In this document: one piece after another, positions 45,820-56,811 of the stretch | How the letters are laid out: the number at the start of each line of letters is the position of its first letter | How positions within the stretch are numbered: position 1 is the first letter of the stretch | From: Anthonomus grandis grandis | Taxonomy: Eukaryota; Arthropoda; Insecta; Coleoptera; Curculionidae | Assembly (NCBI RefSeq): GCF_022605725.1 | Contig: NC_065548.1 | Location: 38,557,131-38,621,130 of the forward strand | Direction of reading: 5' to 3' | DNA: 64,000 bases | Translations under genes and position numbers: made by a program | Notes under the pieces: model-generated | Databases searched by the model: none | What the model saw: the letters and a program-made list of their open reading frames with translations, nothing else | Told to the model about the DNA's origin: nothing

Positions 45820-46400
45820 GCTCAATCTTAAAAATAATAATGAAACCGATGAAAATTTAAATTTTGTTTTTGTTGATGATGAAGTATTCGTTTTTAATTT
45901 TAAAACCGTATCAACAAAAAGAACTGACATATGATAAGCGCGTATTCAATTATGGATTTTCAAGGTGTAGAATTGTGGTTGAAAATACTTTTGGTTTCTT
46001 AGCGTCGACATTCAGAATTTTACATATGAAAATAAGTATCTCTCCTCATGATATAAATTATATTCTACTCTCTATATGTGTATTACATAACTATTTAAGA
46101 AGACCTACCTTTGACCTATACTCTTCCATTTGCAGCATTTGACAAGAAGATAAAGAAACTGGTAGAATAACAGCAAGAGACTGGCGTCATGAACTTACTA
46201 ATTGTCTCACATTTCTCAGAGGAATTCGCATAACAAAAAAATTATTAGAAGCAAAGAATCATAGGGAAACTTATTTGAAGGAAAAGGTCGTATTAAGTGG
46301 CGGGATAAAATTATTAATAATGGATGAGCTTAAAATAATAAGTATGATGCAAATTCATGATGTACAAAGTTTACTTAAGTTAAATATTATTGACTTTTAA
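45820..46400 (+). pseudogene. Harbinger transposase C-terminal remnant
   Basis: FVFVDDEVFVF (about 45865) stands where the second catalytic D (GDEAF) is expected. ELTYDKRVFNYGFSRCRIVV and ENTFGFLASTFRI then carry the catalytic E at about 45983, and INYILLSICVLHNYLRR completes the domain. After a frame change the tail reads ITARDWRHELTNCLTFLRG and continues open to about 46400. It is clearly HARBI1-like DDE nuclease and is truncated on its 5' side. Confidence 0.82.
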
Positions 46401-48269
46401 TGCCAATATTTAACACGCTGTATTCTTTTTAAGGCTGAAATACGAAAATGTCGACTTTTAGTTATTAAAGCTATTCAAAGACTTCAGCTAAAAAAATAAA
46501 AATACTAAATATTTTAAAAAGGAATAGAGAGTAAAAGTTTGTGTACTCAACTATTAGCAAAAAATGCCTTATTTGAGAAATGGAATACAAGCTAATAAAA
46601 TATACGGAGCATTTCAATTAAAATAAAATATTTGCTATCAATCCTCAACGAAACTCCTTAAAGATTCTTAGAATATTTATAGGCCTCTAATAACATACGT
46701 ACTATGTACAATTACGTACTTACAATTTAATATCCATGCAGGTTAGTCATAGGCTGCCATGATACAACTTGGTCTGTAATTTTATATTCCCTACTATGAA
46801 AGATCCGACAAAAAACTTAATTATCCGCTAATCCTTGACTTTAAACTTATACACTAGTACTTTATACTTCTTTATTTGTGTAAATATGTAACTTTTATTC
46901 TGAAATTTGATTCTTTCCTTTTATTTTTAAATATTATATGTTTTGTTTTTTGATTGCTTTATTATAAGAGAATCATCAACAATAATTAAACTCTAGGACA
47001 AAAGCTGTTTATTAATGACATAATTACCTACTTTTATTTCTAATTAAGTCAAGGCTGTTATACTACTTATATAAATCTCATTTAGAATAAAAGACTAAAG
47101 CTTTAGATATAAATTCAAAAATCCTTATTCTGCTAAAAAAAAAATTCTCCTAAAATTTGCATTTGTAGCGACCTACATGTAAATCCAAATCATCAAAAGA
47201 TATCGAGTAGAATTCATTTATTTATCCATTGAATTTATAAAATGTAAATGTAATGGAGGCACACAGAATAAAGAAAGAAAGACATTTTTGCTTTTTAAGT
47301 TATGCCTGATTCAGCAGAATAATTTCTCCGAAGGGAACGAAAAATTTGCCTAAAAATTTCCTGCTTTTGTGTTTTGCTGTCGCAGAAATCGTTCATTTCC
47401 ACCGAAATAATTTACCGGGTGTCGCCAGTTTTATTTTGGTTTCTTTTCATATATTTCTTTGTTGTTTTTTTATGTAATACATGATAAAATTTAATATAAA
47501 CATAATCTGCTATTTAATTATCTATCGTATTAGCAAATAAATAATAACTAGCAAAGTTTATAGACTATATAAAATGCCACATTAAAACGTTCACAGATTA
47601 AAATAAATAGTAAAAAAATTGAGTAATCTATCATTGGAAAAAAGGGATTACAAATTTATTGTTGAACAAATAAACACATTAAAGAAGAAGCACTTTTAGC
47701 TTATCGGGAAAATCAGTCAAGCCGCAAGTAGAAAGCACTAAAAACGATTGACAGGTCGACCTACATGTAATCGGAAAAGGTCTGTCCCAATCCCAAACAC
47801 GTTATCCGTTCCGCTCAACGTAAAATGAATTGCTTTTTACTTGTAATAAGAGCTCCACGAGATCAAATTACGTAAAGGAAGGTCGGTTGAACCGAAGATA
47901 CGAAATTCGGTTTATAAACGATTTGTGCGGATGGTGAATTTTTAAATTGTGATTATCCTTCAGATAAGTTTTTATTTTCCTGAAATAAGTACATTGAGTA
48001 TCTTAAAAAAACTTAGAAGTAGACTATTCAATTATATTAGAAATGGTGTTTCGTAAGTAAATTGGCTAATTCCTGACAAAAAATATTTGTTTTTAGCCAA
48101 TGTTTTGAATTAAATATAATTGAGGGCTCTGCAGTAGATAGAAAGAAATGGTATTTAAAATGTTTTTTAGACATTTGTTAAAAAGTTATAAATAAAGTAA
48201 TAAAAGTTAAATAATGTATGTAAATATAATAAGCATATTATAGAGTTTCAAAAGGGGGGAGGGAAAACT
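46401..48269. other. AT-rich stretch, nothing recognised
   Basis: No coding similarity or repeat borders were recognised. Confidence 0.5.
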
Positions 48270-48276
48270 GTCAAAC
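48270..48276. repeat. 7-bp target duplication, left (GTCAAAC)
   Basis: Identical to 52523-52529. Confidence 0.85.
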
Positions 48277-48306
48277 CGTTGATTGAATATTTGGGAAGAT
48301 ACGCAA
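48277..48306 (+). repeat. Left 30-bp terminal inverted repeat of the P-like element
   Basis: Begins CGTTGATTGAATATTTGGGA. Exact reverse complement of 52493-52522. Confidence 0.93.
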
Positions 48307-48722
48307 ATGCCATGTATTATAGCGTGCCCGCGGCACTCAACGAGTTACTCGGTTTAGCCAGCAATTTTAAAGTTGAGAGGTGGCGACGCTCCGCGGCGAA
48401 ATTAAAAATCTTGTGTTTTTACGCTCGGGACCGAACGGTTGTGAAGCAAAATAACACATGAATGGGAGTTTTAGCATTACGATCGTTATTCCGTTTATAA
48501 TATTTTATTTAGTAGGTATATGGGGACTTACATAGATATGCTACTGCTACTAATTTATGACTAGTTTAAGTATAAGATCAAATTTAAATATATAATTTGT
48601 GTATTACACATTATTATCTATGTATGTATGTATATGATATACAGGATGATCACTTTTGAATTTTCGCAAACTATATACCTAATATGTCGTTTTTAAAGTT
48701 ACCATCATTTAATTATAAAATA

Positions 48723-50461
48723 TTATAAACAATTAATATAAGAAAAATCAGAAAAAAAGATGTTATATTGCAAAGAAACTCTAAATTGTTGGACAGAGGG
48801 AGTTGGATTGTATCCACACCTATTTCTTATAATAGAAAATAAATTTTCAAGAGGATCCTGATTAAGATGACTTGTCGAAATAAATGTACACTGAAATATT
48901 TCAGATAAATATTCCCATAGCCGCAAAACTGATGTAAGGGTCCAAATAAATCCATTAATACAATGTATATTATTTCTTTTTTTATTATTTTCAAAAACAG
49001 CAATAGTTTTAAAGTATTCAAGACCAAATTTAAGATTACTTAATGCAATTGGATTTTTAAGAGACAATGCTTTTTTATCAGGGTTGGCATCTGATAATGT
49101 GTTGCTATTTAATGAATCAAAAATCTTATTTATGGTTTTTAAAGACATAGACGTATCGTAAGCAGTTTCGCTTTTCAACATGCCTAATTGAGCAGCTGAT
49201 TTAACAGCAGCAGCAACTGAGTTTGAAAAAACTTGAGCTGTGTATTTAACTCTCATTTTTTGAAATGTGCTAGGTTTAATATGTGCGTCTGTTATTTTTG
49301 TTAAAGTTCTGGTGGTAGAACTCCTTTTATCAATATTATAAGTTTTTATAATATCAAACCAAGAAACAAAATTGATTGATTCATTGATTTTAAATTTTAA
49401 TTTGGGGTTCATAAAATTATTTCGTAATGACTTTAACAAGTGAGGTACGTCAAAAATCGTAAAAATTTTTGAATTATCAATATCTATGCAAGGATTGAAT
49501 TTTGATGCACCTAAAATATTAAAGGCATATCTGTTGCTTGTTCCTTGGTCGCATACCAAAGCAACTGGTATTAGAGTTAATTTTTTTAATGTCCTTATAA
49601 CATATTTTATTATTTTTGATAAATCTTCACCCTTAACTGGTCCATTCGATGTAAAGTAACATAGGGCAATTTTCCAGTTCCCAAATATGCCTCTTAAATA
49701 AAAGACCAGTGCAGTATTGGCTAACGAATTTTTGCGTCCAAGGAAACCTAGATCTTCGTAGCCTTCGATATAATCATACACTTTATTATAGTCCAGTTTG
49801 GGTTTTAATGAAATTTCGTTAAATAGTACAGCACAAACGCGCTCTGTTTTATCCATTGTTTTTACTTTTAGAAAAAGTTTTTTTGTCAACTCATTTTTTA
49901 AACCTGTTTTTAAATTATTTATTTTTAACCATGACTAAATCGTGTGGACTGATGGAAGAGAAAAAAATAAATTATTTCTTAAATATTTCTAGCAGCCAGG
50001 AGATTTATAATAGATGGAAAGAGCTAAATGCTTCTCATCTAACTTCCAAATGTTTCTTTTCCGAGTTGCTAACTGCATACCAAGAAACGTGTTTAAAGTG
50101 GGGCTTTTATTTTTAAACATATCCAAAATATTTGTATTTACATTTCTTTTTCTTTTTAAACGGATATTTTGCATTCTTTAAGCCCTAATTTGATTTTTTA
50201 AAACATCTATTTTAAAATGTACAACACCCAACTGTTTTTTTATATCGGATTTTGTGGATGAGGGACTTGATATTTGACATAGTTCATTTGCCTGTCGTTC
50301 TGGGCTTGCTATTTTACATAATTCTTTTTTTTCAGTTACAGGGTTTTCGGAGGTGGTACATAAACGCTTAACACTATTAATAAATAAATTTATATCTGCC
50401 TCATCATTATCATCGTCAACTGCTGGATTTCTCTTTCTGGAATAAGTTTTGATGGTGTCCG
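48723..50461 (-). pseudogene. P-element-type transposase, main exon
   Basis: The acceptor TTTTGTTTTAG at 50462 opens a single frame that runs to 48723. It is broken by only three stops (near 50178, 49990 and 49932), each placed where the frame clearly continues. The first part is a linker (TYSRKRNPAVDDDNDEADIN). Next comes LDEKHLALSIYYKSPG, then LPSVHTI. The catalytic RNase H-like core begins at VCAVLFNEISLKPKLDYNKV (acidic motif), with LIPVALVCDQGTSNRYAFN and IFDVPHLLKSLRNNF. The C-terminal block is HLNQDPLENLFSIIRNRCGY, the hallmark of P-element and THAP9 transposases. The last 388 codons are completely open. This is an unusually well-preserved P-type gene for an otherwise decayed window. 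Confidence 0.92.
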
Positions 50462-51146
50462 CTAAAACAAAAACATTACAAGGATAGAGTATTGCAAATA
50501 GCTTATATTTATTTGTGTACAATTACTGTATTGCTTCCCTGTAACGTTACATTTCTGTAATTTGCTTTTTGAAACATTGACTCTAATATCTAAAATCTTT
50601 AAAAAAGTTTGAAACCAAAAAATAATTAGCGGACCCTATAAATAAAAAAATATGAAAATTCTAATTTTCATAAAAAGCTTCTTTATCCCGCCCAAAAATA
50701 TTTGTGGTACGTCTTTAACATCTTCTAGTTAGCAAATTAAGTGGCCTGTTAAATTTAAAATATTTGTTTGCTGTAGAACTTTTTTTAAAAAGCCAAGCTT
50801 TTTTAAAATAAATAGGCATTTCCAAATTTTGCTAAAAAACAAACAAACTTTTTATCCTAAAATGATGAGATCTATCGTCCATTTACATTTGTGCATTAAA
50901 AGAATTATCCTGTCTATATGTAAGTAATATAATAATTATCGTTGTAATAGGTAAGGTTTGTCACCAACTTGTAAAAGGGTTTGAAAATATGCAAAAGGGC
51001 AAATAGGAATATTTTCAGTAATGCGAGCACGAGAATGAGCATTAAAAGTATTCCCACTCATGTACTTTTAATACAACAGTTAAAAAAATCTGCCTATAAA
51101 AAATAAAGTGTCAAGTTTAAGTAATATTATAATAATCTTTACTTAC

Positions 51147-51248
51147 CATTTTCCCAATTTATTGATGAAACTTTTGCATCTAAACTCTCAAGGCTTTAAG
51201 CGTTACATGAGGTATCAGGCAAAGAAATTATGTTTCTAGAGGCCGGTT
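51147..51248 (-). pseudogene. P-like transposase, candidate middle exon
   Basis: A minus-strand acceptor (AAATTATAG at 51249) and donor (AAAATG|GTAAGTAAAG at 51146) bound a short exon reading EPASRNIISLPDTSC, then a stop, then SLESLDAKVSSINWENG. It bridges the THAP exon and the main exon. It is inferred from splice signals and position, not from family similarity. Confidence 0.5.
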
Positions 51249-51306
51249 CTATAATTTAGAGTAAATTTATAACACTAATTTGGAAGTAAAGTATCAAAAA
51301 TAATAC

Positions 51307-51585
51307 CTTTCCATGAAATTGGTACAGCTGATTTTAGAAGTCTTTTGCTTATTACTTACTGCAATATATATTTTGTCAAAATGTTTCTAGCAAACCACTT
51401 TGTTTTTTAATAAATTTTCATCCATAACATATGTTTCCGCATTGCCTATATTTTCTATCCATTGGTTAAGCAACACCGGTTTTAAAATCGGAAATTTGAA
51501 AAAAACTGAGAACATTGTTTTTACATTTTCTTACATTATTGCACCCACGATACGCACACTGATTAATTTTGCCTAAAGGAGCCAT
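51307..51585 (-). pseudogene. P-like transposase, THAP zinc-finger exon
   Basis: The ATG at 51585 opens MAPLGKINQCAYRGCNNVRK. The THAP fold shows C-x4-C, then after a one-base shift LNQWIENIGNAETY with the invariant tryptophan, and VC-x2-H interrupted by a stop (VC*KHFDKI). The THAP domain is the sequence-specific DNA-binding module of P transposases and binds element ends. The exon ends at a candidate donor, GGAAAG|GTATTA (51306). A frame change and one stop show inactivation. It lies upstream of the catalytic exon in the right orientation. Confidence 0.8.
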
Positions 51586-51733
51586 TGTCTCACAAACTAA
51601 ACACATTTACATATATCTATCTATTTGTGATTATGATATCCAAGAAAATTTTTTAACAACTACCAAATGCAGCAAACACGAACCTATGCAAAAACTCTCC
51701 CACACGACTCAGGGATGATCGGCCGATTACTAA

Positions 51734-52395
51734 GTGCGGGTATACACGGTCCGGTTTCAACGGATGCGGTAGAAACGGATGCGTTTCTACCGCATAGGAT
51801 ATACGCGATACACACTGCGTTAAAAACGGATAGGTATTAAAAAAAATCCAAAAATTTGATTGCTTCGAGACTTTCATCGGGAAATAATGTTTTCATTGCA
51901 AGATTCTTCATCAAGAATTATTTGTGGTCTTGAAGCAAAAGATTTTTTGCGATTTTTTGCGAGTCAGTATAACGTGAAAACATTGAAGGCATCCATATTT
52001 TGAAAGTGGTGTAGAAAAAAATCGACAAATTTCATACAAATATTCGGCAGTATCATAATAAGTTTTTTAATTATTACAGAATGTCTAAAAAATCATTTGG
52101 CGAATTGTTGACTGTGTTAAAACAAGATATATAATGTAATAATTTGGGTGAAAATAACTAAAAACGCGCGTTACAACCGGAACGTATATCGCGATACATT
52201 GAAGTACGTGTGTTGCCCAGGATGATCCGGTTATCCGGCGCGCGGTCTTGCCGCAGCAAGCTGCGGCGCTGATCCGTCGATCCGGCATTGACGCATCCAT
52301 GTATCGTCTTCTATTAAAACCTATGTGTTGTCGTGACGATCCGGCGCCGGACCGTTTTCGCCGGACCGTTCATACCGGATCGTGTATACCCGGCC
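51734..52395. mobile_element. Nested MITE, 662 bp, TAA target duplication
   Basis: Left end GTGCGGGTATACACGGTCCG and right end inverted GGCCGGGTATACACGATCCG, each bordered by TAA (51731-51733 and 52396-52398). A TAA triplet duplication suggests the PIF/Harbinger superfamily. The interior is GC-rich near the right side, with many CCGG/GATCCG motifs. No transposase is encoded. Confidence 0.8.
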
Positions 52396-52492
52396 TAATG
52401 AGAAGCGACGGACGAAATTATTTTCGCGCATACTGGAGAGAATCGCCATCTATTTTTCACGCATATTTGCGGTCACGCTTTAGCCCATAAGC

Positions 52493-52522
52493 TTGCGTAT
52501 CTTCCCAAATATTCAATCAACG
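52493..52522 (-). repeat. Right 30-bp terminal inverted repeat of the P-like element
   Basis: Exact reverse complement of 48277-48306. Confidence 0.93.
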
Positions 52523-52529
52523 GTCAAAC
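52523..52529. repeat. 7-bp target duplication, right (GTCAAAC)
   Basis: Identical to 48270-48276. Confidence 0.85.
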
Positions 52530-52649
52530 TAAAATCAATAAAATTTGCATATACTACAGGTATATTTACATATTAAATTTGAGTATGCAAAACTTTAAAG
52601 TTGACAGTAATGTAGTTTTTTATATGTTGCATTTTACTCATGTTGCGTT

Positions 52650-54093
52650 TAATTAAAAATGTTTATGCTGTCAAAAGAATATTCGAGTTCCCATACATGT
52701 TCACCCAATGCTGTAGAGAAAATAACATTTTTATTTAAAACATCTCCTTTGTGTTCTTTAATGGGTTCTTTGAGATATCTATCAGTATATCCTACATAAC
52801 TCTTGCCACAGTTGTTAGAAACATGACTACATGTTGTTGAAACAAACTATAAACTACATGTTGTTGAAAGGTGTTTCTACCAAGAATTTTTTATATTAAA
52901 CCTGACTGCAAATGTATAGTTTTACTTTTATTTTTACTAAGCAGCCTGCATCCTATAGAGTTGATGTTCGTTGTGTTGGTTTATTATAGTACCTTTCTAA
53001 TAAGGAAAAGTTTGTATTTATTTTTAATTAAAAATTGTTGAATGAAATGTTTTTTTTTAAAGAAAATTGTTAGTTTTTTAAGAGATATTGCATAAATTTT
53101 AAAGAATAATGGTGATTTTTTGTTGGAGATTAATAATTTACAATTTTTTTTGAAAATGTAGGTTTATAACACCAATCTACGAGTAGCGTATTGTTACTAT
53201 TTATCCTTAGAATCTAAAAATAAGATAGAGTGATTGTCTTTAAATTCTGTAGTAAACTGTCCTCTTTGGTAAAATGAATTAAAAACTTAAAAAATCTCGA
53301 AATCTCGCCATTACCCCCCGTATTATAAGAGTAAACATATCGTCGACATATGTGTTAAAAAATGGCATAGGAAAAGATAGTTTACTCAGACAATATTTGT
53401 AATTCTATTATCACAATATTTGAGTAAATTGGTACGTGCAATTATGCATTTCAAATCCAAAAGTTTGTTGGTTAAATTCAAAATAACTACTTGCAATACA
53501 AGAATTATACATGTTCAAAAAGTTACTGAAACATAGTGTGGTCTTAGGTGAATCCATTGATTATCGTTTAATGATTATGATTAGGAAGATTAATATTTGT
53601 AAATAAAGAAACACCGTCCAAAGCTACCAATATATAATTTTCAGGGACTGTTATAGACTGGATGAAGAAAATTTAAAGTAATTGCGCATGAAATATTGGT
53701 CTTTTTAAGACGCATTGTTTAAAATATCAGAAATCCATTTGGAGATATCATAAATAGTAGAACTAATAAAACTTTTTATAGGTCTGAACGGGTTTCGGTG
53801 TTCATGTATTAAATAGACAATACATTTTTTGAAATCCGCCATTTTTGTAGTTTAGTTATTTAGCCACTTGCATTTATTGACTTGGGTAGTGTATCAAGTA
53901 GCTTATTATATTTATTTTGTATCTTTTTTGTGAGAACGCTTGAACATTTTCTGTATGTAGTTGTGTCACTTAAGAGGGTATTTATCTTCAATAAGTAATC
54001 TGTTTTATCTACCAAAACATGATAACATCCATCTAACAAAACAAAACACAATAACCCACCCATTAGTAACAACCGCTCAAAAAGGTAATACAA
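52650..54093 (-). pseudogene. Penelope-like reverse transcriptase and GIY-YIG endonuclease
   Basis: From the 5' side: a leading region (GCYHVLVDKTDYLLKINTLL, SSVLTKKIQNKYNKLLDTLP; 54030-53880), then YILVALDGVSLFTNIN near 53615-53575 (motif A with its catalytic D). FLNMYNSCIASSYFEFNQQT follows near 53525-53460, then SFPMPFFNTYVDDMFTL (motif C, catalytic D-D) near 53370-53325. The endonuclease, near 52830-52680, has NCGKSYVGYTDRYLKE, PIKEHKGDVLNKNV and ALGEHVWELEYSFD. In the endonuclease the residue before IKEH is proline, where this family normally has the catalytic arginine. Stops and frame changes are present throughout. Catalytic motifs of both domains remain recognisable. Confidence 0.85.
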
Positions 54094-54110
54094 GTGTTTT
54101 ACCGGCGCTA
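52650..54110 (-). mobile_element. Penelope-like element fragment
   Basis: Minus-strand reverse transcriptase motifs are followed by a GIY-YIG endonuclease, the domain order that defines Penelope-like elements. Internal parts are missing or degraded, and no terminal repeats were delimited. Confidence 0.85.
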
Positions 54111-54325
54111 ATTTGTGACATCTACGTTTTCATCTCCATAATATGTGCTATTTTAATTTAACGCAAGAAAACTACGACTTCGGTAAATGTTTCTGATAGT
54201 TTTCGCTTCCCCTCTTGAAACTCTAAGAATTACATTGTATAATTTAGATACCTAAATGCTAACGTTTATTTTTTTTTTTAATATTTAAAAAAATTTATTA
54301 CCATTTCTTTCTATTTATTATAGAC

Positions 54326-54363
54326 CCCCGAAGACGAATTAAAAACAATTCGAAATATTGGCT
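54326..54363 (+). ncRNA. Hammerhead-ribozyme-like motif beside the Penelope fragment
   Basis: CCGAAGAC, then GAATT/AATTC pairing around AAAAAC, then GAAATATTGGC. It follows the hammerhead core except for C in place of the U of CUGANGA, so it would be a damaged copy. Hammerhead motifs are known from Penelope-like elements. It lies upstream of the fragment but on the opposite strand. Confidence 0.3.
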
Positions 54364-55585
54364 AGAAACAAAATTTTTTAATTTGGCCACTTTTTTTTCA
54401 AAAACTAACCAATTTACCTACAAAACCTACCACGCCAGTTTTTAAGCTTTTAAAATCGCTAATGCCGCAAAAACGCAGCGCTTGCATGGATTTTTTCAGC
54501 TTACATCTCTTTTAGATTGACAAATTGATTACACTAGAAAATATTTTACTATTTTGTGATTTTAGTTCTGATGATTATAGCTTTGGTTTACGATAATAAT
54601 TAGTATTTATTGAATATAGAAAAATTCTACTTGACCTAATCTCATTTATATTACTTCTTATGGTAAACTTTTTAAATTAAATTATTAAATATTAATACTT
54701 TGCTTTAATACTTTAGTATTAAAATAAAATAATGTTAGCTTTAATATAATCGTACATTACTATGAGTACACAGATTGTTTCATCGGGAAATCGATATAAT
54801 TTAAATTTAAATACACCATACACGGTACACAGGAAACCTCTTGTATAGAAGGATACAGGAGGATACCAAAAAAAAACATAATTTATGGCTCTTTTTAATA
54901 GAAATTCCGAGCACCCATACCTTCTGAATAGTCGGGTATTTTTTATTAAGCCAGATTAGTCTTTTGTAAAATATTCCTTATTTTTTCAAAAAAGTTGTTT
55001 CATTAATAGTTTGTTATTTTAAAAATCTAAATTATTTAAGTAGAAAAAAAAATAAAATAAAACAAAAATAATCAAATTGACTTTTGTTACTCATTAACTT
55101 TACTCAATACTTTACTTAATTAAAATCTAAAGCAAATTATAGAAAAAAATCTCAAAAGCTGCTCCAAATGTCCACTATCTCGCTTTATGCAATTGCCAGC
55201 TCTGAAAATAATTTAATTAACCGACTTGCGATACCGACTTCTGGGTTAATTCGCTATACAATACAAGCATTATTTTTAAATCAGTTGTTCGTCTAAAATG
55301 TGGATGCGCACCATCATATTTTTGAAAGTACATTTTTGCATTCCTCAGACCTGCATCAAATACTAAAATTAATAAAACATTTTGAATTAAATTAACATAC
55401 TTTTTGCTGGTCAGTCTATTTGGAGAAATAACAGGTCCAATAAGCTTATTATCACATAATCCATACTGTGCTTTTAACAGGAAATTTATGCTAGGAGTGT
55501 GCTTCTCGATTATTTCTTAGATTTGTAAAGCCTAAAATGGATCGTTTATGTTTATGTCAACTTCGCCAAACCCTAATATAGTATA
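54364..55585. other. AT-rich stretch, nothing recognised
   Basis: No coding similarity was seen. Confidence 0.5.
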
Positions 55586-55850
55586 CAGGGTGTTCATTTG
55601 AAAACTTCCCACCACGGATTTATCGAAAACCACTGTTTAAAGAAAAACGCCGAAATACGTCAAAAGGTTTATCAAGGGGGACAACTTTCTAACTTAAAAA
55701 ATTATTTGACCCCCTTTCAACCTCTGCCTCCCAGGATCATCCCCTTAAAAATTTTAAATGGCAAGGGGTATCGAGTAATATCTTGTTTCAAAAATCTTTC
55801 GAAGTCTGTTATTTTGACGTTTGATTTTTTTAAATCTATCTATAGTGCAC
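55586..55850 (+). repeat. Solo mariner-type terminal arm
   Basis: Begins CAGGGTGTTCATTTGAAAAC after a TA, and continues with sequence unlike the other arms in the window. No inverted partner was found. Confidence 0.5.
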
Positions 55851-56129
55851 ATCTAAGGTATCACTTACTCTACGGGTTATGGTTTCTAGATGGTTATGAA
55901 TCATATTCATGTTATTTTCTACAACATTTAAATGATACCTTTTTTGATCTTCATTTAGTATTGCTGTGGGCAATATACCGTGTTCTGTAAGGAATCTAAA
56001 CACTCTTGAAAACGTCTTAAAATTGAGCTGTTAGAAAATCATTTTTCTTATTCAATTTTTGCAACACAAGCACTACCTTTACAAAATCCGTACAGAAAAA
56101 CTATGTCGGTATTTTATATTTATTTTTAA

Positions 56130-56725
56130 TTATTTTAAAATGCTCAAGTTTCAAATTCATTATACTTTGTGAAGAATATCAGAAGTTTCATGTTACCCTA
56201 GTAAATATTATGTCAGAATACAACTGTCTGGCAGTTGTTAGTCAAATTAAGACAAACGCTATTTAAAACAGGTACTTGTTTCACATATAGAAGTCCGTAG
56301 AAGATTTTTTTGTTCTATAAATAAAAGTCTACACGTGTTTTCTTATTCTGTTTTCCATGTTTAAAATATTAATAGTATTTAAATAAAGAGTTATGTGGCC
56401 TCTATAAGGGATGTTAAACCAAAATCTCCTACAGGTATTACCTAAGACGATGATTTGAGATTTTAATGTATTTAGTTTAAGATTAAGTATTTAGTTTAAG
56501 ATTTATTTTAAGCAAAAACTTCAACGTTGCTTATGTCAGTGATAAGGCGTTCTTGAACAATCTGAATATTATCTTTATTGACTGATATACATATATAACT
56601 GCAAATCATCGGCATATTATTGTGTGGCAGCATGTTTTACAGATTTATACATGTCGGCCACTTAAGTTGAAAAAAGCAAGGGAGATACGAAGGAACCCTG
56701 TCGTACGCCGCAAGAAACTCGTTAA
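56130..56725 (-). pseudogene. LINE reverse transcriptase remnant
   Basis: The minus strand reads VSCGVRQGSFVSPLLFST near 56715-56660 (the P-Q-G-S motif region, here R-Q-G-S). It is followed, after a stop, by YADDLQLY near 56595-56572, the catalytic motif with both aspartates. Downstream pieces (ENRIRKHV, FIYRTKKSSTDFYM, NNCQTVV) are consistent with the thumb but in broken frames. There are many stops. This is a third LINE lineage or a diverged copy of one already listed. Confidence 0.65.
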
Positions 56726-56811
56726 TATTCGAAGAATGTCTTATTAAATTCTCTGGAAATTTCAACTCGACTACAAAGATTGAATAAAATTTTGATTGAA
56801 TAAAACTCGAT

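Larger units (their letters stand above)
42943..46400 (+). mobile_element. Second PIF/Harbinger element, interrupted by a LINE
   Basis: HARBI1-type N-terminal coding pieces (42943-43615) and C-terminal pieces (45840-46400) lie in order on the plus strand. A minus-strand LINE (44100-45310) lies between them and the central catalytic region is missing. Terminal repeats were not identified. Confidence 0.7.
48277..52522 (-). mobile_element. P-like DNA transposon, 4246 bp, with terminal repeats and target duplication
   Basis: Perfect 30-bp terminal inverted repeats lie at 48277-48306 and 52493-52522. Similarity continues inward imperfectly (AGCGTG(C/A)CCGC). The direct duplication GTCAAAC flanks both ends (48270-48276 and 52523-52529). 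The interior holds, on the minus strand, a THAP-domain exon and a P-type transposase. A 662-bp MITE is nested between the right end and the THAP exon. Canonical P elements have 31-bp terminal repeats and 8-bp duplications, so this is close but not identical. Confidence 0.92.
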
